From Bidens hawaiensis (taxonomy: Eukaryota > Streptophyta > Magnoliopsida > Asterales > Asteraceae): a stretch of DNA of 64,000 nucleotides. Positions 34,398 through 47,264 of this stretch are shown piece by piece. Location: NCBI GenBank assembly GCA_021521415.1, contig JAIQDT010001134.1, positions 496,001 to 560,000 of the forward strand. The letters are read 5' to 3'. Under the pieces are notes generated by a model, which saw only the letters and a list, made by a program, of their open reading frames with translations, was not told the origin of the DNA and ran no database searches. Made by a program: the position numbers and the translations under genes. Within the stretch, counting starts at the first letter, position 1, and every line of letters begins with the position of its first letter.

Positions 34398-36035
34398 ACA
34401 TACTCTACTCTCAGTGGATACTTGTCACAAAAAGGTGGTGGTACCTTCTTGTATTTTTCTTCAGGGGTCATTTTGTCCACATATCTAACTATGTTTCAGG
34501 TAGATACCAAGTTCTTCAGAAAATCCATTTGAATCATCATTTTAGAATTCTTTAGCTTTTTATCAGCATACATCTTCTTCAGACCCTCAATCTCAACAGT
34601 CATTCTTGATTAAGTCCTGTATGCTTGCATACAATCTTCTTCTAAGCTTTTGATCTGGTTTTCATATGTAGCCTCACTGGTCTCATAAACATTTAGGGGG
34701 TGTTTGGGATTCCTTATTTTTACCTCCTTATGACTTATGAAAAGTTAAAAAATAGTGTTTGGGTTTCCTTATTATGTGAGTGGAAATGTTGATAAGTTAC
34801 ATATTTGTAACTTATGACTTCTCCTTATAAGTTATAAGGAGGTGAAAATAAGGAATCCCAAACAGCCCCTTAGAAAGGCTTCTTTTTTTCCACATTCTGA
34901 CTTCCACCTTCCAACCTCCTGATTAAGCTCATCAATGGTTAAAAGAAGATCAGAAATAGAGATTTCGTAATGTACCTGTGAATTTGAAGATTCTGCTTTG
35001 TCCTCCACCTTGGCCATGAAAGCAACCTTTGCTTTTTCCATCTCTGCCATATGGTTGCTCCAGTCAAACTCCCCATCTTGTGGTACCCTTGCGACAACAA
35101 CATTTCCCTGATCTCTTACTTGATTCACAGCATTTGGATTTCCTCTGTTTTGATTATTCTGAATCTGTAGTTGGTTATTTCTTTGAGGCTGGAAATGTTG
35201 TTGTTGGGGTATGTTCTGGTGTTGGTAGGGGTTTTGATTGACTATTTGATTTCTCTGATTCTGGAAGTTTTGGTTTTGATTTTGGTAGAACTGATTTTGA
35301 TTGATTTGATTTCCCACTTGCTTTGGCTGGTTACATTCTCTAGCGAAGTGTCCAGGTTGCCGACAATTGTAGCAGATGGCTTTTGACTTGTCAAACCCTA
35401 TTCTTTCGTTAGGTCCAGAGAGGCTTGATCTTCCTGTCCTGTTGTAAAGCCTCTTACTTCTCCCGGCTAACATGGCAGCCTGCCATTTGATATCCATATC
35501 TTCTAAGTCATCTGCATCAATTTTCTCAAGGTCTTCTTGCATAACACTGGTGTGTATCAGGTTCTTTGCAACAAATGCATTATATGAGTCAGTGAACATC
35601 GAGAACAATGCTTGATAATCAGTTCCTTGGCCTGAATTGTTCTGCACAAATGTGGAGTGTCCACTTGCTGTAGAAGCAACATCATCTTTAATCAATTAGA
35701 GATTGATCCTTGACTATCCACCACATACTGAACCTGATTCAGAAGGTTCTTCAATGATTGGTTATTGCTGATTCTTAACAGAGAGATTTCCCATTGGTGC
35801 TACAAGAGCATTGGTCATTGGAAAGCTGGGCTTATCCTCTCTGATCATGTGATTCCTAATCATCTCGTGCTCAGCAGCTTTTAGGAAAGTTATCACATCA
35901 TCCAACTTAAAGTTGGGAAAATTGGCCTTTTCCTTGAAAAATTTGCTAGCGGTGTACCATTCACCAGAAAATGAAGATAATCGTTTCTTGTTTAGGTCAA
36001 AGTTAAATAATTGCAAGTCCGTTGTTCAAATCTCA
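34398..36035 (-). pseudogene. gag: Copia-1 gag, middle part
   Basis: This is the continuation of the 52400-51970 gag. In element order it has NFKLDDVITFLKAAEHEMI, a stretch with stops near 35760-35690, QEDLEKIDADDLEDMDIKWQ (matching Copia-2 gag), a zinc knuckle CYNCRQPGHFARECN (about 35376-35332) and a Gln/Asn-rich tract (35330-35100). Then come EFDWSNHMAEM, the coiled-coil part interrupted by a MITE (34696-34869), and KKVPPPFCDKYPL near 34440. It ends at the Gypsy-2 LTR. Confidence 0.85.
34696..34869. mobile_element. Tourist-like MITE (PIF/Harbinger type) in Copia-1 gag
   Basis: 174 bp with long terminal inverted repeats. The left end reads GGGGGTGTTTGGGATTCC and the right end GGAATCCCAAACAGCCCC. 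It is flanked by TTA (34693-34695 and 34870-34872), the PIF/Harbinger target duplication. It has no coding capacity. It interrupts the gag coiled coil. Confidence 0.9.
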
Positions 36036-38575
36036 TTTACTGTGACATTTGTGACAAAATCGAGCATGCCTTAGTATTTGTTTATCGAATAAGCGATTAA
36101 CAACTTATTACGTAGCGAGCAAACGAATAACTGAACGGGTCTGGTTATAACCCAGATATCCTGAGAGGCCATCTATAAGTGATACACGTCTATTATAAGC
36201 CAACATATTGATATTAAGGCCTTAGTTCGATAGCAAACTAGATAAACGAAAACATGCTCGTTTAACTACCCGCTATGGATTTAAACGCGAGAGATAGTTC
36301 TGAAACAAGCATTGTATCATCCGTTAAGGCGAAAAAGATCTACGAAACACTTGTTGTGGGTGTTATAAGCAATTCGTGAAAATATTTTCGATTTTTACGA
36401 ACAAATGGTATGTTTTTTTAAATTTACACAAAAATGGCCGAAAAACACTAGTTTTCACGCTGTTTCTCATACCCGATATATTTTTCGTGCCAAAACCCGA
36501 AACCAAAATAAATTTGGACTCGAGATTTAACGTTCGGGCACACAAAACGAGGAAGTGGGCCAAAAATTTGGGCCAAGGAAGCCCAATATACCTCCGGGCC
36601 CGCCAAAGTTGAAAACTACCCTTTTTTATATATTTTTTATTTTCTCAAACTTAGTTCACAAGTTTGTACACTAAAATCGGGATTTATGCAGCTGGTTTCT
36701 TGCTTCTTCATATGGTTCAACAAAAATCCAAGGTAAACTTGCTATTTTGATCAAATTTTAACTTGTTTAAACATGTTTAATTGCATATAAACATAGTTTA
36801 ATTACCAAAAAATCACTTCTAACCATGCAAAAACCTTAAAAATGATCCAAAAACATGTTTTGAACATACACATGGTTAGAAACCTGGTTTGATAGTTATT
36901 TTTTGGCCATAAACACAGATTAAAGGGTTGAAACGATGTTTTTACGGTTCAAAAGCTCGGTTTAGAACCCTAACCGAAACCCTAACTTTCATGGCTGGTA
37001 TCTTGATGATACATGCTTGGTTTGTGATATAGGACCTGTACTTAGAGTGTATAGAAGCACGAGAACTCGGAAATTTGATAAAGAGAGCGAAAACGGGCGA
37101 AAACCGCAAAGGTAATGCCGAAATATTCGATTACAGGGAGTTTAGGTTAAGGTTGTGATGTGCATATTTTTAGGTCATTTTTGCAGGCACATCAGGGACC
37201 ATATTATTGAGTCCCTGTCCAAATTTGGTAATTTTTCGACCATCCGAGAATATTTGGCGAATTTATTACCTATTTGGGGAGTTTATTTGAAAAAATAATA
37301 AAAATGCTTGAAAAATTATGAACTTTTCTGGGGATCTCAGACTTTGTATATTGTGATCACAAATGAAATTTGGGGTCATTAGGAAAATCCTAAATATGTT
37401 TTGTGCATTCGCGCTTATTTGAATTTTCATGGTCGTTTTTGGCTCGAAAATAGTATTTGGTAAGATTTTTAGATTCTGAAATTTTTACAAGCGGTATTGG
37501 GAAGTATTTTGATCACTCAGGAATTTTGGCGGATGTTTCGAAAATCGTTTGGTATAACGAACAATTTTCGGGCTAAATAGAGCATATAGAATGAATTTTT
37601 ATAAATTAATAACTCAATAAATAACTCCAGAAATATTTTATAAAAATCTAAATATTTTAATTGATAAGTGTATAAATTTTCATAATCTAATGATTAACGG
37701 ATAATTAATTATGCTAATTTGAAAAATAAACAAATTCAATTCTGATGAAAACCGACAAGTTCGTGATTAACGAACCTGTTGGAATATCAAAACATCAAAA
37801 ACGATCAAGAAGCATATTTTCGGATTAATTATGTATAAACAAACTTTTTGTGATTAATCCGGACAATTTGGATAGATTGTGCGCGTTTTTCTCCAAATTA
37901 AACTGAATAAACGGAAACGAGTCGCGTAGCGAATCCAGACCGCTAAATTGTGATCTTTCTTTATAACTTAATCATTTTATCAACCAACACATTTACCCAA
38001 GCTTACATTCCCATAACTGTTTTCCAAACGCGTAAATAAGCAACTTGGCCCAGCTTGTGAAATGTGGAAACTGAGCCAAGTTTGATTTTAAACATTAGAC
38101 ATTTAACAACATCAGAATCTAAGCCTATTGATACTTTCTGGGTGTTACAGCCACACCTAGACTAGATATACAGCCCAGCTTAGTATAAAGATTATAATCA
38201 TATTAAAATATTAATATTATTATAATATTGAATATACGGACTAAGTGATAGCAAGGGAAACGAACCCCGAGCTGAACTCGCACTGAGTGCCTACAAAACC
38301 GTGAGTTTCATGACCCTTCTTTTCAAAATGTTTACGAAGTTTTTTGGGTGAAAAGCATATTTATATACGTTATCTACCTGGAAACGGTTCAGGATATGAA
38401 TTGTCTGAACGTTTACATAAAAAAGTCCCTACAAACATAATGATTGATTACGTTCGAATAAATGGTGAATAGTATTCTTGAATGACAAATTAAGTGAATA
38501 TGGTACGAATACCAAAACATAATGAAATTACACGTGACAACACGTTTATACAAATATGTTGTGTACTGTTAAAAA

Positions 38576-38700
38576 TAATGTGGTCTGTAACGGCTATGGG
38601 TGAATAACGTGGTCTGTAATGGCCATGCGTGAATCACGTGGTCTGTGATGACCATGGGTGAATAACGTGGTCTATGATGACCATGGGGCTATCGTGGGCA
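38576..38700. repeat. ~29-bp tandem array in the Gypsy-1 LTR
   Basis: About four copies of a unit like AACGTGGTCTGTAACGGC TATGGGTGAAT. The same array is in the right LTR at 46876-46985. Confidence 0.85.
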
Positions 38701-38721
38701 GAAGGGGGGCCACAGTAGTAC

Positions 38722-38817
38722 CAAACTAAAGTTGAGTATGGCCAATGAGCCAAATTCTGCTGCAACTTAATAAACTAAAGTTGAGTATGGCCTATGAGCC
38801 AAGTTCTGTTGCAACTA
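38722..38817. repeat. ~50-bp tandem duplication in the Gypsy-1 LTR
   Basis: Two units start AAACTAAAGTTGAGTATGGC and end TCTGYTGCAACT. The pair recurs at 47017-47113; near 51070 only one unit remains. Confidence 0.85.
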
Positions 38818-39040
38818 AACAAACTAACTTGATTATGACATGAATATTAAAAAAATAATGTGATTATACGTATTGTGGGCGGATGGGGAGCCACAGTTTT
38901 TGGTGATACATGATAAATACTATATATGTATGTGTGTGTATATACATGCTATGTAAATAGGCGTTGGAAATCCTATGTTTAGAAAATACTAATTATTGTG
39001 TGTACACTGTGTAATGTTTGAGTTTACGTAGAATCATTGT

Positions 39041-39105
39041 GAGCAAAAGGGGGCCACAGTGGTTGATGATATGAGGAACCGTTGTGGGTGGAAGGGGAGC
39101 CACAG
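39041..39105. repeat. GTGGGCGGAAGGGGGGCCACAG repeats in the Gypsy-1 LTR
   Basis: Dispersed copies of a GTGGGC-GAAGGGG-GCCACAG word, in which TGTGG and CCACA can pair, occur at 38692, 38876, 39041 and 39082. The right LTR has an expanded set, three in a row at 51336-51450. Confidence 0.75.
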
Positions 39106-39630
39106 TGGTTGATTAAACACCGAATTTGGAAACACGTAGTACGAACAAACAGTCACGATTTTATCATAATTTCAAATTTATGTTATAAACTTACATACCT
39201 GCATATGTACACACAGAGACACAACTGTACGCATATACAATTGTATATACATTTTTATATACGCACGTACATGCAATTATGACCGTGTGGTAGGCAAAAC
39301 TAATTTCGTTAAAATTTATGAAACTCACCAACTATTCGTAGTTGACCATTTTTAAACATGCTTTTCTAGTAATCAGAAAGGTGGAATAGATTGCTTATGT
39401 GTTTCGTGTTCGGATTGTAAACGACGCTGTGAGTATTTTAGTTAGAAGTAAAGTAGTTGAAGAGCTAGTTTGGATTGTATCACCTAGTCTATAAAAGATT
39501 TTAGAACTATGTAATATATTGTAAATTAGTTAGTAATATTTCTTTATGAACAATGTATTTGATACCAGTTGTATCTGTTACATTTCCGTTTTACGCTTCC
39601 GCAAATCGCTCAACGGGGTGTGACAAAAGT

Positions 39631-39643
39631 TGGTATCAGAGCT
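39631..39643 (+). other. Gypsy-1 primer-binding site
   Basis: TGGTATCAGAGCT, five bases after the left LTR, matches initiator tRNA-Met. Confidence 0.92.
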
Positions 39644-41467
39644 ATTTGTTATAAAGGATAAGGTTATCGCTTAAGATACCTATAATATAACCGTAGGCTC
39701 GATTATCTATGGGAAATTAATAATGAGTAACGATATATACTGATGGATGCCGGGATGAACTCGTAGGGCAAGTGAGCTACTATGGTCCGGAACGTATAAT
39801 AGACTTGGCCGCTCGAAGGAATTCGGGGAGAAATCATTGGACAAACCGATAGGTAATAATGGCAACATACGTCTATAAATGTGATGTAGAGTATATGTGT
39901 AACGTGCATACGTGGTTATCTGAAACGAAGTATGTGGATACGTGTACGTACGGTACTACCAGTAATATTGAATCTAATCATAACGAATATTATATTCGGT
40001 TATAATTAATATTAATTCCTATTCTAGTTAAAATTATATCTTACCAAAATTAATATCATATTTGATTATAATTAATATTATATTTGCTCATAACAAATTA
40101 AATATTTTATTTCTGCCCTAATTAATAATATCCTTTATGCTGATCTAAGCTATCGAAAAACGTTCTTTTATGACTAACTGTTACACCAAAGGATATTGAG
40201 ATCGGATAGCTTTATAAAAAATGAGGAACCAGTGTTGCCTGTAAACGAGAATACGAGAACGCTTAAACGAGTTCAAACTGAATCTGGTGATATGACAGAA
40301 CCATAAATTGGCTTAATATGCAAGGCCCGAGAACGAACCGTGGGAGGTGTGACCTACATATAATAATTTCCAGAGAATATACATCAGCTTGGATCCAATC
40401 TTTATTTTATAAACTCGTTTCTTTGACATTAAACTAAACTAATTTCCGGTCACCCTTCCATTTCTGTTGTCCAAAAACAAACACCATCCCTAGGGGAAAT
40501 ATCTAGTGATGGGCCTGATTTATCAAATTATAAATATGATAATTACCAAAACTGAGTTTTCAATTATAATATGACTAGTCGTGACTACCAGTACATATAA
40601 TGTACTAATGGTATTTCAAAAAGAAATATCAATAATAATAATTTTCTTTACATATCACCAGTATAACTAACTCTGATGAACCTCCCTAACTAGCAAACTC
40701 TTCGAACCATCTATGAACGAGAACCTCCAACCTCTCCTATATTTTTGCTATTCCAATTGGTTATTATAGGAGAGAAACCTCATGCTCACGAAGCAATGAC
40801 GTGCCTGACTGGAATGGGACATACTTACCCCAACTAGTAAACTACCACTTTTAGTAGACCCAACACGTTTGTGTGTACCGAATAACCTGGTGAAAAAATA
40901 TATTCTGTAATTATATTTAACAACCTCTAAGGGTCTAGTGGAATATACGAGTGCATTCCTATGATAACACACTAATTAAACTCGTAACGAGCAAATGTCT
41001 ACTTACGAGAGAGGCCGAACAAAAACAATTGCCCAATGATGGGATCGTACCGGAATAATTGTCGGGCAAGTTGTAAACCGTTTATAATTGTTATAATGTG
41101 TACTTGGATAGATAAGGATAGTACAGTATTGTTATATATAGCATCTTTTCGATACTCCATACAAGCATCTAATAGTGTGTGTGCTTTACTGATATGGAGG
41201 ACAACTTTGGCCTTCCGTTACAATACTGACCCTTACAGGGTTAAAATTTCTTGTCACTTGGTGGCAAATTTTGATATATAAATACAGACAATGGCCTTGT
41301 TAGGCTAAATCGATATGCTATCCTTGATATATATAGATACATGGACAGAGATGTGTAATACATATATGCTATTTGAATTACCTGATTACTTGCTAATGTG
41401 ATTCCTTTTGTGATGAGTTGTGTAGTGAACTATTATTAGTTACGGTATAACTGGTTATCATTATAGG
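39644..41467. other. Gypsy-1 leader, nothing recognised
   Basis: AT-rich non-coding sequence between PBS and the first gag relic, with short chance ORFs only. It is longer than a usual Gypsy leader. Confidence 0.6.
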
Positions 41468-42960
41468 GTGATCCCGGAGAAAAGAAACATACTATTTGAG
41501 GCAGTGGTGGCCGAGATGATTTCTTGGCAACAGCAGACAGTAACTCTAACGATAGCAGCACGATTCGCTGCTGGCATTAACACGGCAATGAATACAAATC
41601 AAATACCAAACACTAATACGGTCGCGAATACTATCTCGCTGCCCAATACTAATACAGTTACAGATGCTGTACTTCCCACAAATACTAACATTGTCACGAA
41701 TAATACTCCCCCACTGAACACTAATGCTACTACCAATACTAATAAATTTCCCTACTAAATGCCATTGGAAACGGAAATCTCCTACCGAACATGAATACTG
41801 GTCGTAACAACCGTGATCCTTCACGACGAGAACATTCATTTAAACAATCTATGTCATACAAACTTGTAAATTTTAATGGTACTAAAAGATCAAATGGGGT
41901 AGTAAAATGAATCAAAGCAATGGAACCTGTTATCAGAACCAGTAGTGCCCATCAAATTGCACCGTTGAGTATGCCACTTGTATATTTCTTGACCACGCCC
42001 TTACATGGTAGAAAATGATGATATGAATTCAGGAACAAAAAAGTAATCAACCACATGACTTGGACAAGACTTAAAACCGTTATACTGAAACATTTTCGTC
42101 CAAGGAATGAAACCTAAATATTAGAACACGAACTCGAGAAATTGAAAATGAATGGTGCGAACAAATTGGAATACACAAAATGTTTTAATGATCTGGCTTG
42201 ACTAATGCCAGGCTTAGTCGCCTAGAAGTAGAGGCTTTAGTTAATCCAATTAACAACTAAACCTTTGAGGATGTCGTGACACAAGCCGGTGTTGTAGCTT
42301 TTAAATTGGTCAGAAATAGTTTGTTGAGTATGCCCGAGGCAGCATCTAGTACAAAGTGAACCAATCATTAAATAGGGGTACAAGAGAAACAACCAACTAA
42401 ACGTGCATTCCCTATAACTTAAACCGATACTTCGATCAGTTTTAATTCCGAACGAACAATATACAATAAACTTTCATCAAAGTGTGGGAAGTGTAATTAT
42501 TATCACATAAGCGAATGTCGAACAAAGGTATGTCACAAAAGCGGGAAAGTTGTACACTATGTCCATAATTGTAGAACTATTATGAATATTATAAACCAAC
42601 CGACCCAAATTTAGTAATCACAACTACCTCAGGCCTAATCGATCCGACAACAACCAACTCACCAAAACCAACCCATAATAAGCCGTTATGCTTGCTATGA
42701 GTGTGGCAGTATGGGGCACGTCAAGAAATACTGTCCTAGTTTGAATTGAGTTGCAATGAGAAGACAAAACCAAGAACCAGCCGATGTCCATCCCGACTAG
42801 AGGGCGCGTATTGTGATTAAATCAGATAAAGTGAGCGCATTAACGAGTACATTCTGAGTCTAGTAACCTTAGTTTTATTTAATGCGGGCACTGATAGATG
42901 TTTCATTTCTACAAAACTTTACCTCGGAAAAATATACCAAGTAGTAAAATAATAAATTCT
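41468..42960 (+). pseudogene. Gypsy-1 gag and protease relics
   Basis: An open piece 41468-41758 has an Asn/Thr-rich repeat (NTNTVTNT style). Decayed gag follows in several frames: VNFNGTKRSNGVVK, MTWTRLKTVILKHFRPRNE and LEKLKMNGANKLEYTKCFND are recognisable capsid pieces. Zinc-knuckle relics lie at about 42483-42600 and as CYECGSMGHVKKYC at 42693-42734. A protease relic FNAGTDRCFISTK lies near 42877-42920, where the usual D-S-G or D-T-G triad is changed. Many stops make it non-coding. Confidence 0.7.
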
Positions 42961-44305
42961 TATATAATAGAACCCACTAAAGGTAAAACTACAACCGTTA
43001 AATATACTGTTCAAAACTGCCCTCTCAACCTAAACAACTAGCTATTCCCTGTCGATGTACTCCCGGTGAAGGTGAGGAGTAGTTATGTAATAGTCAGTAT
43101 AGACTAGTTAATTGAGTTCACACGGAGGTTAAATATGGTGATTGGGTGGAATTTTTAAACAATCATAACCGTGAAAACCGAAGAAATTCCTTACTACAAG
43201 AACCGAAACTTGAAATTCAAGCTTTTATAGCCTCAATAACCAGGTGATGAACGAAGAAAAGTCAGACCAGATGTTCTGTTAGACTGAGTACTAGTGTAAA
43301 GATGTAAGGGAAATTTATGGAGGAACTGGTATGAGAAAGATTGTAGGCACATCTGTTGTAAAGCTGTACACTATAATAAGTTAAGGTGAAATACTAAAAA
43401 TCCTCGGGGACGTTACAACAGTTTGAAATACCCCATTGGAAAGGGGGAACAAACTACAATGGACCTCATAACACATGTTCCTAAAACATCCCGAGAAAGT
43501 AATGCAAGCTGAATGATAGTTCCCTGACTAATCCACTCTGAATACCTTCTTGTGATTTTGTAACAACTACCCAACTGAAAAACTCGCCTTAACAAAATCT
43601 TAGACTTGGTAAGTTGTGTTTGAAAATTTAGATCCCTAATCGACCTGAGCACGGTCTGTAGTCCTCTAACAAGCAATCAAATCAAATAAACTATTCAAAC
43701 ATTAGAGGAAAGTGAGACCGGTAATTTCAATTCTCGTACATTAACATTCATAGTAATATTATGCAAGCAGCTATATATTATATTATACGAGTAAAAATGT
43801 AACTCGCCACCTTATTCAATTGAAAATTGGCGACCCCTAAAATACAAAATCCGAATCGATTTCAGAAACCATAGATAAAGCTCGTAATATTAAAAACAAA
43901 CTGAAAGCCTCTTGAGGCTAATCAGAGGACTGTACCAATATACGTGAGAAGATAACGATTCTTGAAAGATGTTAGTTGATTTAATGAAACCGACGACCTG
44001 TAACATATTAAATAAAATTATCTCATTCCTGATATTTTGTATTTATCGAATCAGAACGAGTGCCTTGCTGACAGGGCGGATGTGATACCACCTGAAAACT
44101 TGTATACAACTAAACTCAATAAAGGAACCCATGAAAATGTTGAACGGGGAAAATCAAACAGTTACAACACAGAAAAATTTTACTAGATAAAGTTCGGTGG
44201 AATTCACAACGGGGAATCAAACGCATTCGGGAATAGAAAGAACAAATTCTGAAGCAAATATTTATAGCTTTTCCCTAAAACGGGCGTAATTGTCATATTG
44301 AATTT
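42961..44305. other. Gypsy-1 interior after protease; pol absent
   Basis: No RT, RNase H or integrase motif is visible on either strand. Either pol was deleted or this copy descends from a short gag-only derivative. Confidence 0.6.
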
Positions 44306-44334
44306 CGGGGACGAAATTTCTTAACTGGGGAGAA
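44306..44334 (+). other. Gypsy-1 polypurine tract
   Basis: TCGGGGACGAAATTTC followed by GGGGAGAA directly before the right LTR. This double-purine arrangement is characteristic of Tekay/Del-type chromoviruses. Confidence 0.85.
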
Positions 44335-47259
44335 TGTGACATTTGTGACAAAATCGAGCGTGCCTTAGTATTTATTTATAGAATAAGCGATTAACAGCTT
44401 ATTGCGTAGCGAACAAACGATTAACTGAACGGGTCTGGTTATGACCCAGATATCCCAAGAGGCCATCAATAAGTGATACAAGTCTATTATAAGCCAACAT
44501 CTTTCTATTAAGGCCTTAGTTCGATAGCAAACTAGATAAACGAAAACATGCTCGTTTAACTACCCGCTATAGATTTAAACGCGAGATATAGTTTCGAAAC
44601 ACGCATTGTATCATCCGTTAAGCCGAAAAAGATCTACCAAACACTTGTTGTGGATGTTTTAAGCGATTCGTGAAAATATTTTCGATTTTTACGAACAAAT
44701 GGTATATTTTTCTAAATTTACACAAAAATGGTCGAAAAACACTAGTTTTCACGCCGTTTCTCGTACCCGATATATTTTTCGTGCCAAAAACCGAAACAAA
44801 TATAAATTTGGACTCAAGATTTAACGTTCGGGCACACAAAACGAGGAAGTGGGCCAAAAATTTGGGCCAGGGAGGCCCAATATACCTCCCGGCCCGCCAA
44901 AGTTGAAAATTACCCTTCATATATATATTTTTTATTTTAACAAACTTAGTTCACAAGTTTGTACACAAAAATCTGGATTTATGCAGCTGGTGGCTTGCTT
45001 GTTCATATGGTTCAACAAAAATCCAAGGTAAACTTGCTATTTTGATTAAATTTTAACTTGTTTACACATGTTTAATTGCATATAAACATAGTTTGATTAC
45101 CAAAAAAATCACTTCTAACCATGCAAAAACCTTAAAAATGATCCAAAAACATGTTTTGATCAAACACATGGTTAGGAACCTGGTTTGATAGTTTTTTTTT
45201 GCCATAAACACGGAATAAAGGGTTGAAACTATGTTTTTACGATTCAAAAGCTCGGTTTAGAACCCTAACCGAAACCCTAACTTTCATGGCTGGTATCTTG
45301 ATGATACATGCTTGGTTCGTGATATAGGACAAGTACTTAGCTTGTATAGAAGCACGAGAAGTCGGAAATTTCATTAAGAGAGCGAAAACGGGCGAAAACC
45401 GCAAAGGTAATGCCGAAACATTCGATTACAAGGTGTTTTGGTTAAGGTTGTGATGTGCATATTTTTAGGTCATTTTTGCAGGCACATCAGGGACCATATT
45501 ATTGAGTCCCTGTCCAAATTTGGTAATTTTTCGACCATCCGAGAAAATTTTGGCGAATTTATTACCGATTTGGGAGTTTATTTGGAAAAATAGTTAATAT
45601 GCTTGAAAAATTATGAACTTTTCTAGGGATCTCAGACTTGGTATATTATGATCACATATGAAATTTGGGGTCATTTGGAAAAGCCTAAATATGTTTTGTG
45701 TATTCGCGCTTATTTGAATTTTCATGGTCGTTTTTGGCTCGAAAATGGTATTTGGCAAGATTTTTAGATTCTGAAATTTTTACAGGTGGTATTCGAAAGT
45801 ATTTTGATCACCCAGGAATTTTGGCGGATGTTTCGAAATTCGTTTGGTATAAACGGACAATTTTCGGGCTAAATAGAGCATATAAAATGAATTTTTATAA
45901 ATTAATAAATCAGTAAATAACTCCAGAAAAATTTTATTAAAATCTACATATTTTAATTGATAAGTGTATAAATTTTCATAATCTAATGATTAACGGATAA
46001 TTAATTATGCTAATTTGAAAAATAAACAAATTCAATTCTGATGAAAACCGACAAGTTCGTGATTAACGAACCTGTTGGAATATCAAAACATCAAAAACGA
46101 TCAAGAAGCATATTTTCGGATTAATTATGTATAAACAAACTTTTTGTGAGAAATCCGGACAATTTGGATAGATTGTGCGCGTTTTTCTCCAAATTAAACT
46201 GAATAAACGGAAACGAGTCGCGTAGCGAATCCAGATCGCTAAATTGTGATCTTTCTTTATAACTTAATCATTTTATCAACCAACACATTTACCCAAGCTT
46301 ACATTCCCATAACTGTTTTCCAAACGCGTAAACAAGCAACTTGGCCCAGCTGGTGAAACGGGGAAACTAAGCCAAGTTTGATTTTAAACATTAGAGATTG
46401 AACAACATCAGAATCTAAGCCTATTGACACTTTCTGGGTCTTACAGCCACACCCAGACTAGATATACAGCCCAACTTAGTATAAAGATTATAATCATATT
46501 AAAATATTAATATTATTATAATATTGAATATACGGACTAAGTGATAGCAAGGGAAACGAACCCCGAGCTGAACTCGCACTGAGTGCCTACAAAACCGTGA
46601 GTTTCATGACCCCACTTTTCAAACTGTTTACGAATTTTTTGGGGTGAAAAGCATATTTATATACGTTATCAACCTAGAAACGGTTCAGGATATGAATTGT
46701 CTGAACGTTTACATACAAAAAGTACCTAAAAACATAATGATTGATTACGTGCAAATAAATGGTGAATAGTATTCTTGAATGAGAAATTAAGTGAATATGG
46801 TATGAATACCAAAACATAATGAAATTACACGTGACAACACGTTTATACAAATATGCTGTGTACTGTTAAAAATAACGTGGTCTGTAACGGCTATGGGTGA
46901 ATAACGTGGTCTGTAACGGCCATGGGTGAATCATGTGGTCTGTGATGACCATGGGTGAATGACGTGGTCTATGATGACCATGGGGCTATTGTGGGCGGAA
47001 GGGGGGCCACAATAGTACCAAACTAAAGTTGAGTATGGCCTATAAGCCAAGTTCTACTGCAACTTAATAAACTAAAGTTGAGTATGGCTTATGAGACAAG
47101 TTCTGTTGCAACTAAACAAACTAACTTGATTATGACATGAATATTAAGAAAATAATTTGATTATATGTATTGTGGGCGGATGGGGAGCCACAGTTTTTGG
47201 TGATACATGATAAATACTATATATGTATGTGTGTGTATATACGTGATAAATACTGCACA
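44335..47259 (+). repeat. Gypsy-1 right LTR, first part
   Basis: This matches 36041-38940 and then departs near 47248, before the solo LTR. The LTR resumes at 50985 but from an earlier point, so about 270 bp (from the AACGTGGTCTGTGATG word to TATGTATGTGTG) is present twice. Confidence 0.9.
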
Positions 47260-47264
47260 TGAAG

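Larger units (their letters stand above)
36041..39625 (+). repeat. Gypsy-1 left LTR
   Basis: 3,585 bp, TGTGACATTT...GGGGTGTGACA, so it begins and ends with the same TGTGACA word. It contains several short tandem arrays near its 3' end. It matches 44335-47250 and 50985-51969 with many substitutions. Confidence 0.95.

Noticed and set aside
16355..39643. tRNA-Met genes at TGGTATCAGAGC sites
   Set aside because: Only 12-14 nt match the tRNA 3' end and they sit directly beside LTRs. They are primer-binding sites, with no cloverleaf sequence around them.
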